Shown here: in pieces, positions 14,201-24,537 of the stretch
How positions within the stretch are numbered: the first letter of the stretch is position 1
How the letters are laid out: each line of letters starts with the position of its first letter
NCBI RefSeq assembly: GCF_051401765.1
Contig: NW_027480432.1
Location: 11,860,501 to 11,924,500 of the forward strand
Direction of reading: 5' to 3'
Source: Calliopsis andreniformis
Taxonomy: Eukaryota > Arthropoda > Insecta > Hymenoptera > Andrenidae
DNA: 64,000 nt
Translations under genes and position numbers: made by a program
Notes under the pieces: model-generated
What the model was told of the DNA's origin: nothing
The model's input: only the letters and a program-made list of their open reading frames with translations
Databases searched by the model: none

Positions 14201-15372
14201 GTTATTATAAGAAAGCTCAAATATTACGAGTGACGTATGTGTTGGTGGAGCAACAGAATGATTGGGAGGGGAAGCAGGCGAGTGAAGGACCCTTACGCTA
14301 GACAGCGCTGATTTAATACTTGGAATCTTGGAATCATTTCCAGATACAGTCAGGTGACCGCGAATCAGTATGAGTTGGGGTACCGCACAATATGTGACTG
14401 CATTGTTTGTGGTATCCACACTCTTTTACTCTATGACGTCACTGGAAAACATTTTATCCCGATATATAGTAATACTGCTACGAACTCGTACATTAAGTAT
14501 ATCTGATGTAGGGAAATACGAGTATTAGATCGAGTAATACTTCATCGCTTGCTCTTAAGTACATAGAATTATGGGGTGACAGGCACCAACGGAAGGGTGC
14601 TGATTTTATGTGAAATAATTTAATCTCATCTTAGAAAAGTTCAATTTCATTTTTCTTAAAAACAAATTGAGTTACGAAAGAACTTCAGTTTATATTTTCG
14701 ATTTACTATTATATGTAAACTTAGCACTCTTCGTTTATACAACATTGTACGATACCTTGTACAATTCATTACTTGCGATTATTAGAATAATTACATGCAG
14801 TATTACTGTCTAATAGTATACTTTTTTGATGTTTAGAAGTTACCTTTGTTCAAAGTCACTCTAAGTTAATTTCGTCTGAGAAAAAGGACAGGGAAGAAGA
14901 AGTATTTTTAGAAAAGGAAACAATTCTTGACACAGATAGATATAAAGAAGGAAATAAAAAACAGAAAAGAGAAGAAAATACAGAAGAAACAAAAAAAGAA
15001 GATGACGACGACGAAGAAGTAGTAGAAGAAGAAGAAGAAGAAGAAGAAGATGAGGAAGAGGTGGAAGAGGAAGAAGAAATTGATGAAGAAGAGGAAGAAG
15101 AGAGAGAAGAGGAGGAGGAGGAGGAAGAGGAGGAGGAAGAAGAAGAAGAAGAGTATGAGGAAGATAAAAAAATTAAACAAACCCAAAAAATGAAGAAAAT
15201 GGTAGGAGGAGAAGAAGAGGAAGATGAAATTGAAGATTTTGATGACTCTGAATTAATGTCTAGACTTGAGGCTAAGTATGGAAAAGTAGAAAATGTACAA
15301 GATAGCGAAGGGGAAACAAAAGAACATAAAACAATACAAAGTAACATAGTAGTAAAACGGAGACATAAATAA
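5209..15372 (+). CDS. ASPH/junctin/triadin-like acidic ER membrane protein, isoform without hydroxylase domain
   Basis: Spliced model of seven exons: 5209-5260, 7006-7203, 7297-7851, 7926-8206, 8547-8631, 8834-8908, 14837-15372 (1782 nt, 593 aa). All junctions are GT/AG and phases close. The protein has a Lys/Arg-rich cytosolic start (MSGDVQSKKRKEKRRKK), a membrane segment at about residues 57-76 after GGHWCAR, then ESSRWAFIFDGWVDD, a long Glu-rich region with tandem repeats (about 100-270), a second hydrophobic stretch at about 394-410 (FGVGVALVVAAHFVLV), and a Glu/Lys-rich tail ending VVKRRHK. A basic N-terminus, single anchor and acidic lumenal domain is the layout of aspartyl beta-hydroxylase, junctin and triadin; I associate this N-terminus with insect ASPH. 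No TPR or hydroxylase exon is visible, so this resembles the non-catalytic junctin/junctate-type products. Family assignment is by eye. The exon 3 donor (GTATTG) is weak; reading through it stops at 7863-7865. Confidence 0.75.
7485..7565 (+). repeat. Coding microrepeat, Glu-Gly-Glu
   Basis: Within exon 3 of the ASPH-like gene a 9-base unit (GGTGAGGAA and one-base variants) is repeated about eight times in frame and encodes Glu-Gly-Glu triplets. The length is likely to vary between alleles. The antisense frame is open only because the repeat lacks stop codons on that strand. Confidence 0.85.
7647..7790 (+). repeat. Coding tandem repeat, four 12-residue units
   Basis: Four exact-length 36-base units encode DETEENQYETQE, DETEENQYEIQE, DETEENQYELEE and DEVEENQYNEQE. 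The units differ mainly by substitutions in the last third, so they look like a recent in-frame tandem expansion in the acidic lumenal region of the ASPH-like protein. Negatively charged repeats suit low-affinity calcium buffering, but that function is inference. Confidence 0.9.
9620..9691 (+). other. Possible alternative terminal exon with poly(A) signal
   Basis: An acceptor (GCTTTGCAG) precedes a stretch that stays in the phase left by the 8834-8908 exon and reads D-AQVRWDTLCIVRSV before TGA at 9664-9666. An AATAAA sits at 9686-9691. This would end the protein soon after the second hydrophobic segment. The part around GTGGGACACCCTGTGTA resembles the end of a transposon, so it may equally be repeat-derived and unused. 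Confidence 0.2.
10410..10850. mobile_element. Foldback MITE, family A copy 1
   Basis: Starts near GTGGGACATTTTTAGAAGG followed by an A-rich segment and ATATGTCCGGAAACGCTTAA, and ends with the inverted counterpart (CATGTCTGGAATCTGTCCCC then a GGACAT-like end). The same ordered blocks recur at 15590, 30860, 33690, 51125 and 60203. No coding capacity is visible, so it is a non-autonomous DNA element. Ends are approximate. Confidence 0.7.
11319..11842. mobile_element. Foldback element with a GACGTC-palindrome core
   Basis: Left arm starts TTATGTTCAAATCAGCGTTG and runs through GGGGGAAGGTAGGATAGTGG to GCGGTTTCC. The right arm is its inverted copy (GGTAGAATGATGGGACGG on the minus strand). The arms are about 90 bases with scattered mismatches. 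The core, about 11465-11705, contains six GACGTC sites and many ACGTCTTAAA variants in both orientations. No open frame of note. The target duplication is unclear. Confidence 0.8.
12971..13203. mobile_element. Short foldback MITE
   Basis: Arms of about 75 bases match in inverted orientation: CATCGTCCGGTTTCCGAAAA on the left pairs with CACCGTCCGGTTTTCGAAAA on the minus strand of the right end. The interior is under 100 bases, so the whole element could form one long hairpin. The exact ends and target duplication cannot be fixed by eye. Confidence 0.8.
14137..14305 (+). mobile_element. Dispersed repeat family B, copy 1
   Basis: Runs from CTCCCACTCCTGTTTCCGTC through GACGTATGTGTTGGTGGAGC to a Pyr-rich end with CCCTTACGCT. 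The same blocks are present in the opposite orientation at 59985-60185, so this is a dispersed element and not unique sequence. The minus-strand open frame at 14180-14419 overlaps it and is not considered a gene. Confidence 0.65.
14368..14476 (+). mobile_element. Short MITE family C, copy 1
   Basis: Holds the block GGGGTACCGC, TGACTGCATTG, CACTCTTTTACTCTATGACG and ACATTTTATCC in the same order as copies at 17131 and 61426. The 5' inverted end is less clear in this copy than in the other two. Confidence 0.6.
15022..15155 (+). repeat. GAA/GAG microsatellite coding poly-Glu
   Basis: Nearly uninterrupted GAA/GAG codons in the last exon of the ASPH-like gene encode long Glu runs broken by a few Val, Asp, Ile and Arg residues. 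The complementary strand gives spurious serine-rich and phenylalanine-rich open frames. Confidence 0.9.
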
Positions 15373-15589
15373 TAATTTATAAAATAATATATATATTTAA
15401 TCAGAGGAACATACATATCTCTAAAATATTTGTATTATATTACTATTGTTACTATTATTATAGCGACTTTATTGCGTTCTATAAAAAGTAAAATTAATTG
15501 ATAACACAGGTTTGCTGAATTGGAGTTCAAAACTCTTTTTGTAAATGTATTTTGATTTTACAGAAATTTGATCTAGTATGTACATTATG

Positions 15590-16071
15590 TATAGGGTATA
15601 TCAGAAAATGCGAGACATTTTTGAAAAGCAGATTCTAGATACGAAAACAATGAAAAAAAGTCGTATGTACATATGTCTAGAAATTATTTTATCTTATATA
15701 CGGTGTAATACTTACTTTAAAATACACGACTGTGCGCCACTCATTCAAGGAGCTAAGATATCGGTGGGTCTAGTAGGATCTTAAAGGGGATAGCACATCG
15801 CGCAGACAAGAAATAGGCCAGCGCTTTATACAATATAAAATAGCAGGTAACTAAGAAAGTGTGCATTTTGGGCATATGTGCATTTGACCTTTTTTGGTTA
15901 TCTTTGTCTTTAAAACCTGTTCTCTAAAAGTGTCCCACGTTTCTCTTACCTGTTAAGAGATTTGAGCAAGAGTTTTACGCAAGAAAATATTTACACATGA
16001 ACTATTTTCATTTTCCACGTATGTACAACCTACTCTGCAAAAATGTCCGACATTTTCTGATATATTCTGTA
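15590..16071. mobile_element. Foldback MITE, family A copy 2
   Basis: Left end TAGGGTATATCAGAAAATG; the minus strand of the right end reads ACAGAATATATCAGAAAATG, giving inverted terminal repeats of about 40 bases. The internal blocks GACATTTTTGAAAAGCAGAT and CGTATGTACATATGTCTAGA match the other family A copies. TA dinucleotides at both ends fit a Tc1/mariner-type target. It lies just downstream of the ASPH-like gene. Confidence 0.75.
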
Positions 16072-17130
16072 TAATATATTTATAATTTATCTTGACGTTT
16101 TTATGTTACAATATGCGATTGAATAAAATCTATTATGAGAACTATTATAAAATCACTTCTACATACATTTATTTATAAAAACTATAAGAATAATTTGTAG
16201 AATATAAAATTATAGTTATCATAAGCATAATTGAAATATTCGTTAAAAGTAAATTTCAAGTTTTTCCATCTATATTGATAGATATATGTATATTTATACA
16301 TAACGTTGACTTAATATTTAACGTGATCGGATATTTTTATAACGAACTGTATAATGCCGTTAATCGTTTAATTGGTCATTACCACTGTACACACTGTGAC
16401 ATCGAGGGCTGATTCTGCTCTTATGAGTCTTAATAAAACATTTGAAAACCAATCTAATTCTAGTCAATCTTTTTGCAGAACTTACAATTAATGTGACCTA
16501 ATGACTCAGCATTTACAGTCTTTTAGATATTTCAAGTAAATTGAAATATTTCTTTGTATTACCTGTTATGATAACCTTAATATTATTTGATATTGAAAGT
16601 GCTATAAACTTTTTATTGTATTATTGAACTTTCAACGCCTGAAAATATATTAGAAATAACTAAATTATTTAAAAAAGATTTTTTATTGCAGACCTGTGTC
16701 ATCAAACTCCTAACCTAAGCTTATATAATAAGTGAAATTCAGTAAATGCTTTTCTTAAGATTAACTTCATTTACGATGGGAATTCTTAAATGTAGCTGTC
16801 ATACTGTTATGCACGAGAACGGATTTGTCTGTTTTCCTATAAACAATTTGCGATTGCAAATCGCTTGTATGCAAATGCATGCAGCAATATCGTATGCCGT
16901 ATGTATGTTGAACGTTTAGTTTTTGCGTCGCAATGAACACCCGTTGTTATCCTTACCATTTCCTGAAAATACATACATATGTGTCGTGATGAGATAATGC
17001 TATTCAATCCCTAAATGCGAGTGTTCTTCAAGTAAGGCCCGATGCAGACGAGAAACATTTTGACATACGATCGTATTCTTTGTTTTCTCAATTGAAAATA
17101 AAGAAGATAAACGTAGCCAGTACTACGTTT

Positions 17131-17248
17131 ATACTGCCATATGCCGGGACAGAATGTCTGGGGTACCACACGGTATTTGATTGCTTCATTCTTCTACTCT
17201 ATAATGTCACTGGAAGACATTTTGTCCTAGAATATGGCAATACTTAAC
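17131..17248 (+). mobile_element. Short MITE family C, copy 2
   Basis: Inverted ends: CTGCCATATGCCGGGACAGA on the left and, on the minus strand at the right, TATTGCCATATTCTAGGACA. The interior has GGGGTACCACACGGTATTTG and TCTACTCTATAATGTCACTG, as in copies 1 and 3. At about 118 bases it is a minimal non-autonomous element. Confidence 0.75.
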
Positions 17249-17346
17249 CGACGTACAAACCTGCGGTGAAAAATCGTTCGTCTGTATTGAACCTAAACAG
17301 TACGTACACCTCAGGCCTCAGACCATTCTGGTCATACAGACATGTA

Positions 17347-18276
17347 CAGGGTGAGTCACCTAACGTTTGCACCTCAAATATCTCTGTTTTTTAAAATACG
17401 TCAAATGTCTGAAGGAGAAAGTTGAATGGTTCAATGGAGTTCACACAATGCTAAACAAATTTTGTTTGTCATTTTTTTAAGTGATATCAAAGTCACCTCC
17501 ATTTTTTTAAAATAAAACTATCTATTTTTAAACACCTACAATGATAGTCCCTTTCATTAAGAATTCAGTGACTATTATTATTCAAGGTCATTCAAGGTCA
17601 CGGACAGAGAAAACGTACAAGATTTAAAATATAAAAGCAAAATACGTTTATTACGAGTGAGACTTATAAACATATTAAGGTTATATTCAATGTTATTGAA
17701 TATTTCCAAATACCCTCCAGCCGATTACGCTGCGATTGATTTACGGTCAGTATGTTTCCAAATGCGATTCCGCTATGACTTATTCAGTGATTGAAAGGTG
17801 TGATATGATAATGGTTTACTATGAATGTAGGCAAAATGCAGTGCAGGCCCGATTGCTTTATGAAGAGAGGTACTCTGACCGAAAATCTCCTTCTTGGTAG
17901 ACTTCTATTAATATTTACAAATTATTTAAAAGTATTGGAAGCGCATATAGAAGGAAGCGCAAACGCAAGAATTCCGCGACTAATGAAAACACATTTACAC
18001 GTTTTCTTTGTTCGTGACCTTGAATGACCTTAAATAATAATAGTCACTGAATTCTTAATGAAAGAGACTCTCATTGTAGGTGTTTAAAAGTAGATAGTTT
18101 CATTTTAAAAAAATGGAGGTGACTTTGATATCTCTTAAAAAGATGACAAAAAAATAAAAATTTGTTTAGCATTGTGTGAACTCCATTGAACCATTCAATT
18201 TCGTTTATAAGACATTTGACGTATTTTCAAAAACAACAAAGATATTTGAGGTGCAAACGTTAGGTGACTCACCCTG
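17347..18276. mobile_element. 930-base foldback element flanked by TA
   Basis: Starts CAGGGTGAGTCACCTAACGT and ends with the exact inverse (CGTTAGGTGACTCACCCTG), flanked by TA on both sides. The inverted arms extend about 260 bases each, including matching GTCACCTCCATTTTTTTAAA and CAAGGTCATTCAAGGTCACG blocks. The middle encodes only a short frame at 17821-18027. The TA duplication and CAGGG ends suit a non-autonomous Tc1/mariner-superfamily element. Confidence 0.88.
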
Positions 18277-18496
18277 TATAGTGAACGAGTGAACAATTAA
18301 AAATCAAAGATTAAGAATTCATCTCATTGGTACTCAGTAACATGGAAATTCAATTAATATATCTTATTAGAGATTTCCATATTATTGATAACACGCTATA
18401 TTTCTCCCCGTCAAGATGCTCCAAGTCTTTTTCTACAAAATTAAACTGTAATTTCTTCGTCTTTTTTCCAAGATGTGCCCTACTGGGTGATTTTTG

Positions 18497-19360
18497 TAAT
18501 AATTAGAGGTCCCCATGTCACTTGTATTTTCAATACACAATACACGTGAAATTAAAATATCTGTGTAGTGTTTAGTACACGGGTACACGTATGTCGAATA
18601 CATGGACTATACCACACGGATACTCGGATCCGGATCTACGCAGGGACACGAATGCTGAAATATACGGGTAGTATACGTGTACCGTGTATCGAAATTCGAA
18701 ATACAGGGATACACGTATATCACAATATTCATTACTAAATATGTATTAACATATTGATATTCCATAACAAAATGTGTACTCGAATATTTAAATCCATTTA
18801 CCCGATGTTCATTCGACGCCAAGTCGATCAATTTTTCCTCCCGATGTCTGAGGTTTAGTTGAAACTGGAAAATTTGCTTAAAAAAAGAAGAGAACTCTGA
18901 ATGTAACGATTTTTATCCATCTTCGTGTAGAATTGGTTATACTTAGAAATTTTTATTTCGAAAACTGTTTATTGTATTTGCGTATTTCTAAATAAACTTT
19001 TACTTGATTGGAAAATTATTTTAGCAACGTTGGAAATTATGTGGAAATTATTATTTTTTAAATAGGGTCTCATGATGGCGTTTTCAAAAATTCGGAAAAA
19101 ATAATACCGTATTTATTGAAGTGTTCTCCATGAAAGAGTTAAGAATGTTTTATAAATGATGACATGGATGTTCAATGACGGGATTAAGGGTTGCAAAGCG
19201 GGTAAAAAATATTTTTTAGTACAGTCCGTGTATTTCAATATACGTATACTCGTGTACTAAACACTACACGGATTCATACACGGATATTTTAATTTAATGT
19301 GTACATGTTTACACGTGTATTTTGAATGCGTGTACAGAATCGGAATTTCTAGTAATTATG
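18497..19360. mobile_element. Foldback element with ACACG-rich arms
   Basis: Arms of about 110 bases: TAATAATTAGAGGTCCCC through GTGTAGTGTTTAGTACACG on the left, repeated inverted at the right end (TGTAGTGTTTAGTACACGAG on the minus strand). Both arms are rich in short TACACGTGTA-like palindromes. No transposase frame is present. Confidence 0.8.
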
Positions 19361-19662
19361 AAATAATAAATTCAGTAATGTTAGAGTCTATAATAAAATT
19401 TTTAACACATACTGGCTTTAAGTGATCAATAGAATATTAATTCTTCATAAGCAGGTTTTTGATTAGGAAGAGGTGCTAGAGGATGGGTCTCGTTTCTTCA
19501 TATATTAAAATAAATTTCTGTAAATACTTCAGAAAAAAATTGTTTTCGATTGTTTAATGGTTTTTTAAAAAAGTTACATCTACTGTGGAGCTTTGGAGTT
19601 TACTTTCTTAGGATTTTATCGTTTATAAAATCTTTTCAAAAAGTAGAGAATATTGTAGTAAT

Positions 19663-19663
<1 letters not shown>

Positions 19664-19695
<32 letters not shown>
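19664..19695 (+). repeat. Poly(C) run of 32
   Basis: Thirty-two consecutive C residues interrupt otherwise AT-rich sequence and are followed by TACTCCCCTCCC. Runs of this length are unstable and can be an artefact of assembly. The minus strand is a G-run able to form a quadruplex. The proline-rich frame across it is not a gene. Confidence 0.9.
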
Positions 19696-19971
19696 TACTC
19701 CCCTCCCGATGCTCAGCCATATCCAGACCTCAGAAAACCTTAGTTTGGTCCTGTTCATGAGGTTGTTGTAAAAGTTCTTTTAACTAAATTTATCCTAATA
19801 AATGCATGTATATATAAATTTAAATAAACGAAAGGTTTTTTCTTGCCATGATGAATAGAAGAAACAGACCAACTACAAAAAGTAGTATGACTCATCTTAC
19901 GAAAAGCAACAGATTTGGATTATCCAAAAAAAAGAATACTTTTCATTTCTTCTGATGAATAGTAACGGAAC

Positions 19972-20240
19972 GTCCAGATTTGGGGACAAATGCAAACGAA
20001 GCAAGGCCGAGACATGCGTTTTGGCATTTGTTTCTGTCTCAGATTGTTTCATTCGCGTTCGTATTTACTCTAGTCTGCGAAACGAACGATGATCCGAGGC
20101 GCTAGATTTTTCCTGCCATGATCTCGCACGGCTTCGGGTTGATCCGTGAGCTGTCAGTACATCAAAAGAAAATAATTCTTTTTAACAATTACCTCGGCCT
20201 TGCCTCCTTTGCGTTCGTCCTCTTTGGACTCAACTTTTGG
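19972..20240. mobile_element. Short foldback element
   Basis: The left arm (GTCCAGATTTGGGGACAAAT, ACGAAGCAAGGCCGAG) matches the minus strand of the right arm (GTCCAAAGAGGACGAACG, GGAGGCAAGGCCGAGG). Arms are about 45 bases with several mismatches and enclose roughly 180 bases richer in G+C than the surroundings. Confidence 0.65.
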
Positions 20241-20774
20241 ATATTTTGCAGCATGCTTTTTTCGTACTAAATCATACAAATAAGCCGTTCACTGGCTAAA
20301 GTGAATAACTCCAATTTTTAAGTTTTTTGAAATTGTATTGCAAAAGCACTTGATTGATGTTTAATTTTTATATTTAAAATAAACATAAATATTTTTATTT
20401 TGTGGGGTTAATAAAATTAACAAATGAGCGATTCAAATGTACTTCTTTTTACAGAGGAAAAGAAAACGTTATATTTTGAACTAACTCGAAGGCAAATGTG
20501 TTCTTTCTCGTAAGGCGAATAAGATGTGCTACTTTTCGTAACGCATGTCGATATAGCCCCTTTACGTTTTCAATGAATGTTCGGTAAGTGTGCAGTTGAG
20601 CGAATTTTTCCAAATTTGGCTACTTCACTTCAATTATTTTTTTAAAAAGCTTTAATTTGTTACTAAAATGAGAAATCAATCGAACCCTGGAAAAATACTA
20701 TCTCCTACTTTTCTTAGCAAAGTGACAAAAAAGAATTTTTTGAAATTTTGCCTATACGTGTACATCCGTGGCAA

Positions 20775-21186
20775 CTAACAAAGAACGTCACTTTAGTGTC
20801 ATCTTCTGATTTTGATGAAACTTGGAATACGAGTAGAGCATCAAAAGATATTAGACATGTATTTTTTTAATTGTTGATATTCATGTTTAAGGGATGAGAA
20901 CCTTTTTAAAGTTGGAGTAGAAAATACATTTTTGTAAATATCTCGAAAATAAATGCAGGTAGAAAAAAATGGTAGATTTACAAAATACGTGCCTTTTTTT
21001 AAGCAATAAGATAACGTAAATGAAATTCAAGATATTTACAAAAATGTATTTTTTCTTCTTTTATAAGCATGTATATCAGCAATTAAAAAAAAGCGTGTCC
21101 AATATTTTTCGATTCAGAATTCGTATACCAAGTTTCATCAAAATCGGAAGATGACATGACAGTGATGCCCTTTGTAAGTTAAGATA
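20775..21186. mobile_element. Foldback element, near-complete hairpin
   Basis: The two halves are inverted copies: GATTTTGATGAAACTTGG and AAAATACATTTTTGTAAATA on the left recur on the minus strand of the right half. Arms are about 170 bases and the loop only about 70. It could fold into one long imperfect hairpin if transcribed. Confidence 0.8.
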
Positions 21187-21254
21187 ATTCGAGACCTAAT
21201 TCGAAGGTCCATGGACATGTCACGGGTCTTTCGAAACTGTGGAATGAAAAAATA

Positions 21255-21425
21255 AAGTGCAACATATTCCTTTGATGACTAAAATTGCAATGATCGAAGT
21301 CACAGGTTTCGGTTAAGCTTTTTTTAAATCTAACTTGAAACCATACCCAAAGGCCTAATCCAAACCTGTAACTTTGGTCATTGCAATTTCGGTCTCTGAA
21401 GGAATGTGCTGTATTCCGTTATTGC
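21255..21425. mobile_element. Short foldback MITE
   Basis: Left arm GTGCAACATATTCCTTTGAT, AAATTGCAATGATCGAAG and TCACAGGTTTCGG; the minus strand of the right arm gives CAGCACATTCCTTCAGAG, AAATTGCAATGACCAAAG and TTACAGGTTTGG. Arms are about 60 bases. It lies directly beside the 20775-21186 element. Confidence 0.75.
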
Positions 21426-21774
21426 AGTTTGCTGGAGGAATGCCCAAGCGTTACTACTTATCAGTGTAATTTCGATACCTTTTTGACAAGTTCACGCTAT
21501 ATAAAATACTTAAACATTTAATTTTATAATTTGACGTTTTCAGAAAAAATGGCAAAAAGTACTTTTACCATTTCCCTTGACTGATTTTTCGTTTTAGTAA
21601 TAAGATAAAGTGTTTTAAAGAAATACTGTAACAAAAAAACCAAATTGAGGAAAGCTATTAAACTGCAAATTTGTTTTTTTCTTTTACAAAGAATTCTTCT
21701 GGCATTCGAAGTCACTTCAGAAGTCAACTCAGCAACTGTTTATTTCTAATCTGTTTTCCAGCTAGTTCGTAAAC

Positions 21775-22460
21775 CTAAAAAGAGTGTCGGTAAACACGTC
21801 CATCCCATTACTTGATATATTATTGTAGTTTTAGGAGAATGATTCCAACGTTTCACTATTCCATTTGCGTGAGGATGATAAGCTATTGCTCGTATATGTT
21901 GTGTCTTAATTAAATTCTTCATTGCATGAAAAATTTGTGATTCAAATTACATACTTCTATCTGTACTATTAATCGCTAGTGCTCCAAACCTCGTCACCCA
22001 CTGACTGTAAGACTGTAGAAATGGTATTAGCTAAAATATTGGTAAAAGGATGGTAAAACGATTAGTCATGGTAAGACAAAACTTTTAAGCTTTGCATACC
22101 TGTAAGGGTCCAATAATGTCAATGTGAACATGCTAAAAACTTATTCAGGAATAGGTATTGAATTTTGCTTATTTAACAACTCAAAAGCAGTCGTGCTCAT
22201 TCTAAAATATTTTTGCTCATACCTAGTTATATAAACTTCTTAGTGATAATTTTCTTTGTTAATCATCGACCGGGAGTAGCCAAATTACGAGTACAATTGA
22301 AAATTCTTTTTTAACGATTTAAGAACATAAGATGTAATTTAATTTCCAGAAACATCTCAATAAAGAATCATATTATCTTCATCAACTCGAAGTCTCTTAA
22401 CTGGAAGGAAGTTTTGTCAGAATTCAACAGCTCTTACAATGCTTCATCATTGGACTATTG
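21775..22460 (-). pseudogene. Degraded Ty3/gypsy integrase fragment
   Basis: Minus-strand translation gives integrase-core signatures in order. HIDIIGPLQVCKA (22088-22126) matches the start of the catalytic core (HIDIVGPLP type). RFGALAINSTDRS is a decayed copy of the SDRG region. IRAIAYHPHANGIVKRWNHS (about 21835-21895) matches the conserved TAYHPQANG-VER segment, and LPTLFLG follows. Weak matches to the preceding zinc-binding region lie around 22200-22400. Several frameshifts and stops break the frame, and no LTRs, reverse transcriptase or gag are visible nearby, so this is an old fragment. It neither matches nor extends any flanking gene. Confidence 0.8.
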
Positions 22461-22626
22461 TTTACCTAATTCCTTGGCCAACGTGATAACAGCATTGAAA
22501 TAACATCATGTCTAAATAACGCTTCATCATCTATATTTTCTTTTCCAGAGACATGTAAAATTCTGAAAATTAATTAATAAAATATAATTGACACGTTTGT
22601 CTAGGTAATGATTTATTTGATTTTTG

Positions 22627-22697
22627 AGTGAAAACAAAAGTAAGTGATCAGTGATCAGTGAAAACAAAAGTAAGTGATTAGTGATCAGTGAAAATAA
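22627..22697 (+). repeat. Short tandem repeat, about 35-base unit
   Basis: The block GTGAAAACAAAAGTAAGTGA followed by TCAGTGATCA is repeated just over twice with one change (TCAG to TTAG). No function is visible. Confidence 0.85.
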
Positions 22698-24471
22698 TTC
22701 ATTTTCGTCCTTTAACTATAAAATAAAAGAATTTTCTACTTTGTAAATATCTGTAAGTTTTTGATCACACGTATTATATGAGGGTTATTTAATAAGTAAA
22801 GAAACGACTAACACAATCTATAGTTATAATAGTGCACTTGTCCATTGCACTATTATCTTTTTTATACCAGTAGCAAAGAATTGTTTATCGTGTTGTCTGA
22901 TTCAGTTTTGTACATTTGTTTTCATCTCTTCCCTACTGACTCCACTTCATGAGACCTTCAGGGGTTTGAATAAAAAGAAATCTAATGAAACGAAATTTGG
23001 AAGATATCTATAGTAGACGTAACAGAATCTTTTACAGTCTAAGTTTCGATAGTTTCAAGCGTTGATTGTGCAGTACGAAAAAACAAAAAGAAAAGCCAGC
23101 CCTTTTGTCTGTAAATCTCGTCGTTCGTTTTCAATCGCGAATTACCAATACATTATTTTCAAGCATTACGTTACATAATATCACAATTTTCAGAGATTTA
23201 TTGCACCCTAATTTTCATGTTGTCAAGAATGAGTTCATACATGTGAATTTTCGGAGCTAGAGCCCCGATTAGACGGTAGCATCTATTCAGCCACTTTTCA
23301 ATTGATTCACACACTTGTTACAATTTGCACGATTCATGCAACTTGTACCATTATTTGTAACATTCTGAAGTAAATTTTAAGTGAATTCACACCTTTACAA
23401 ACAGAAAGTCCTATAACAGAACCCTGTCTTTTCAAAGTGCACTTTCTGAGAGTACTTATAGTTGTTAACTAACTGCTAAAGATTTTGTATTTCGAAATAG
23501 TTGATAAGCAACTGTTGTAAACAACATACAGGAATGTCTACTTATGAGTTTGAAAGCGTTATATTTCTTATTTTGGATAGTATCTAAATTAAAGCGTTTT
23601 TCTCTGTCCTTATTCAATGATACTCGTATATTTTTCCTCTATTAAAAGTTTTGGCAAAAAATTTCCTCACTAACACATTATCACGAATTGCTCGTACGAA
23701 GCTGGTCTAAAAAATTCGTATATCTACGGTTGATTATTTATGAGAATTTTAATAAAAACAGATGTGATGCAGAATGTTTTGATTCGGTTAGAAATTATCC
23801 ACGCCACGACTTGAATCATTTTGTGGGTGTAGTTGGATTTAGATTGGAAGATAGCTACAACAAAGTCACACATTTTTATTCGTTCCTCGTTATAGATAAA
23901 ATAATTGAAGTAACAGTAGAAAAAACAAATATATATTCAGCTCAGGTTTTAAACTAAAAACACATATTGGATTCCCATCAGCTAAAATGGAGTAAAAAGA
24001 TTTTTTATACGTATAATATGGATGGGTTTGGTTAGACTTCCGGAAATACACTTATATTGTTCTAAAAATCCTATGTTTGCATGAGGTGTACTGCCTTCTG
24101 TCATATCTCTAAATCGTTCTTAATTAATGTTACGGATAGTATATTTTCTTAATAATAAAGAAACATGATTTTCTACGATACTACTCCGTATTTGTCTTAT
24201 TTTTATACAGTACTGTAACAAACCCTGACACTATGTTACTTTAAAATGTTAAAATAAGTGTTAAAATAATGTTAAAATAAGTGTAACAATAAATAGACCG
24301 CATAGTTTTGATTACCAATTAGTCTTATAATAAAAAAATAATAAATATAAACATAATAAAGAAATACTGTAAATAAATGAAGAATAAAACAATTGCGTAT
24401 CATTATGACCTATTATTAAATATGCTAAATGTGAAATTCATGTTTCAACTTTCAATAAATGTGAAGTAAAC

Positions 24472-24537
24472 AAATCGCTTCCCGACTCACAATACATGTA
24501 ATCAAATTGCTTTCCGACTCACGATAAATATGAATGA
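24472..24537 (+). repeat. Two-copy 33-base tandem repeat
   Basis: AAATCGCTTCCCGACTCACA is followed by a second copy, AAATTGCTTTCCGACTCACG, with similar AT-rich tails. No function is visible. Confidence 0.75.

Larger units (their letters stand above)
8909..14836 (+). other. Large last intron of the ASPH-like gene
   Basis: This 5.9 kb intron runs from a GT donor after AATAATG to an AG at 14835-14836. It is the only long intron in the model apart from intron 1 and holds at least five repeat insertions, listed separately. No exon with TPR or hydroxylase motifs was seen. A candidate alternative last exon lies at 9620-9666. Confidence 0.6.

Noticed and set aside
14856..15416. 186-residue serine-rich minus-strand open frame, and the overlapping Phe/Leu-rich frame
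   Set aside because: Both are antisense shadows of the GAA/GAG poly-Glu exon of the ASPH-like gene and have no start context or domain.
17580..18030. CAAGGTCATTCAAGGTCA direct repeats resembling nuclear receptor half-sites
   Set aside because: They belong to the inverted arms of the 17347-18276 foldback element, so they are better explained as transposon sequence.
19550..19771. Frame with a proline run
   Set aside because: The run is the translated poly(C) tract; nothing else supports a gene.
22770..22870. GAGGGTTATTTAATAAGTAAAG resembling a mariner terminal repeat
   Set aside because: No inverted partner or transposase remnant could be found nearby.
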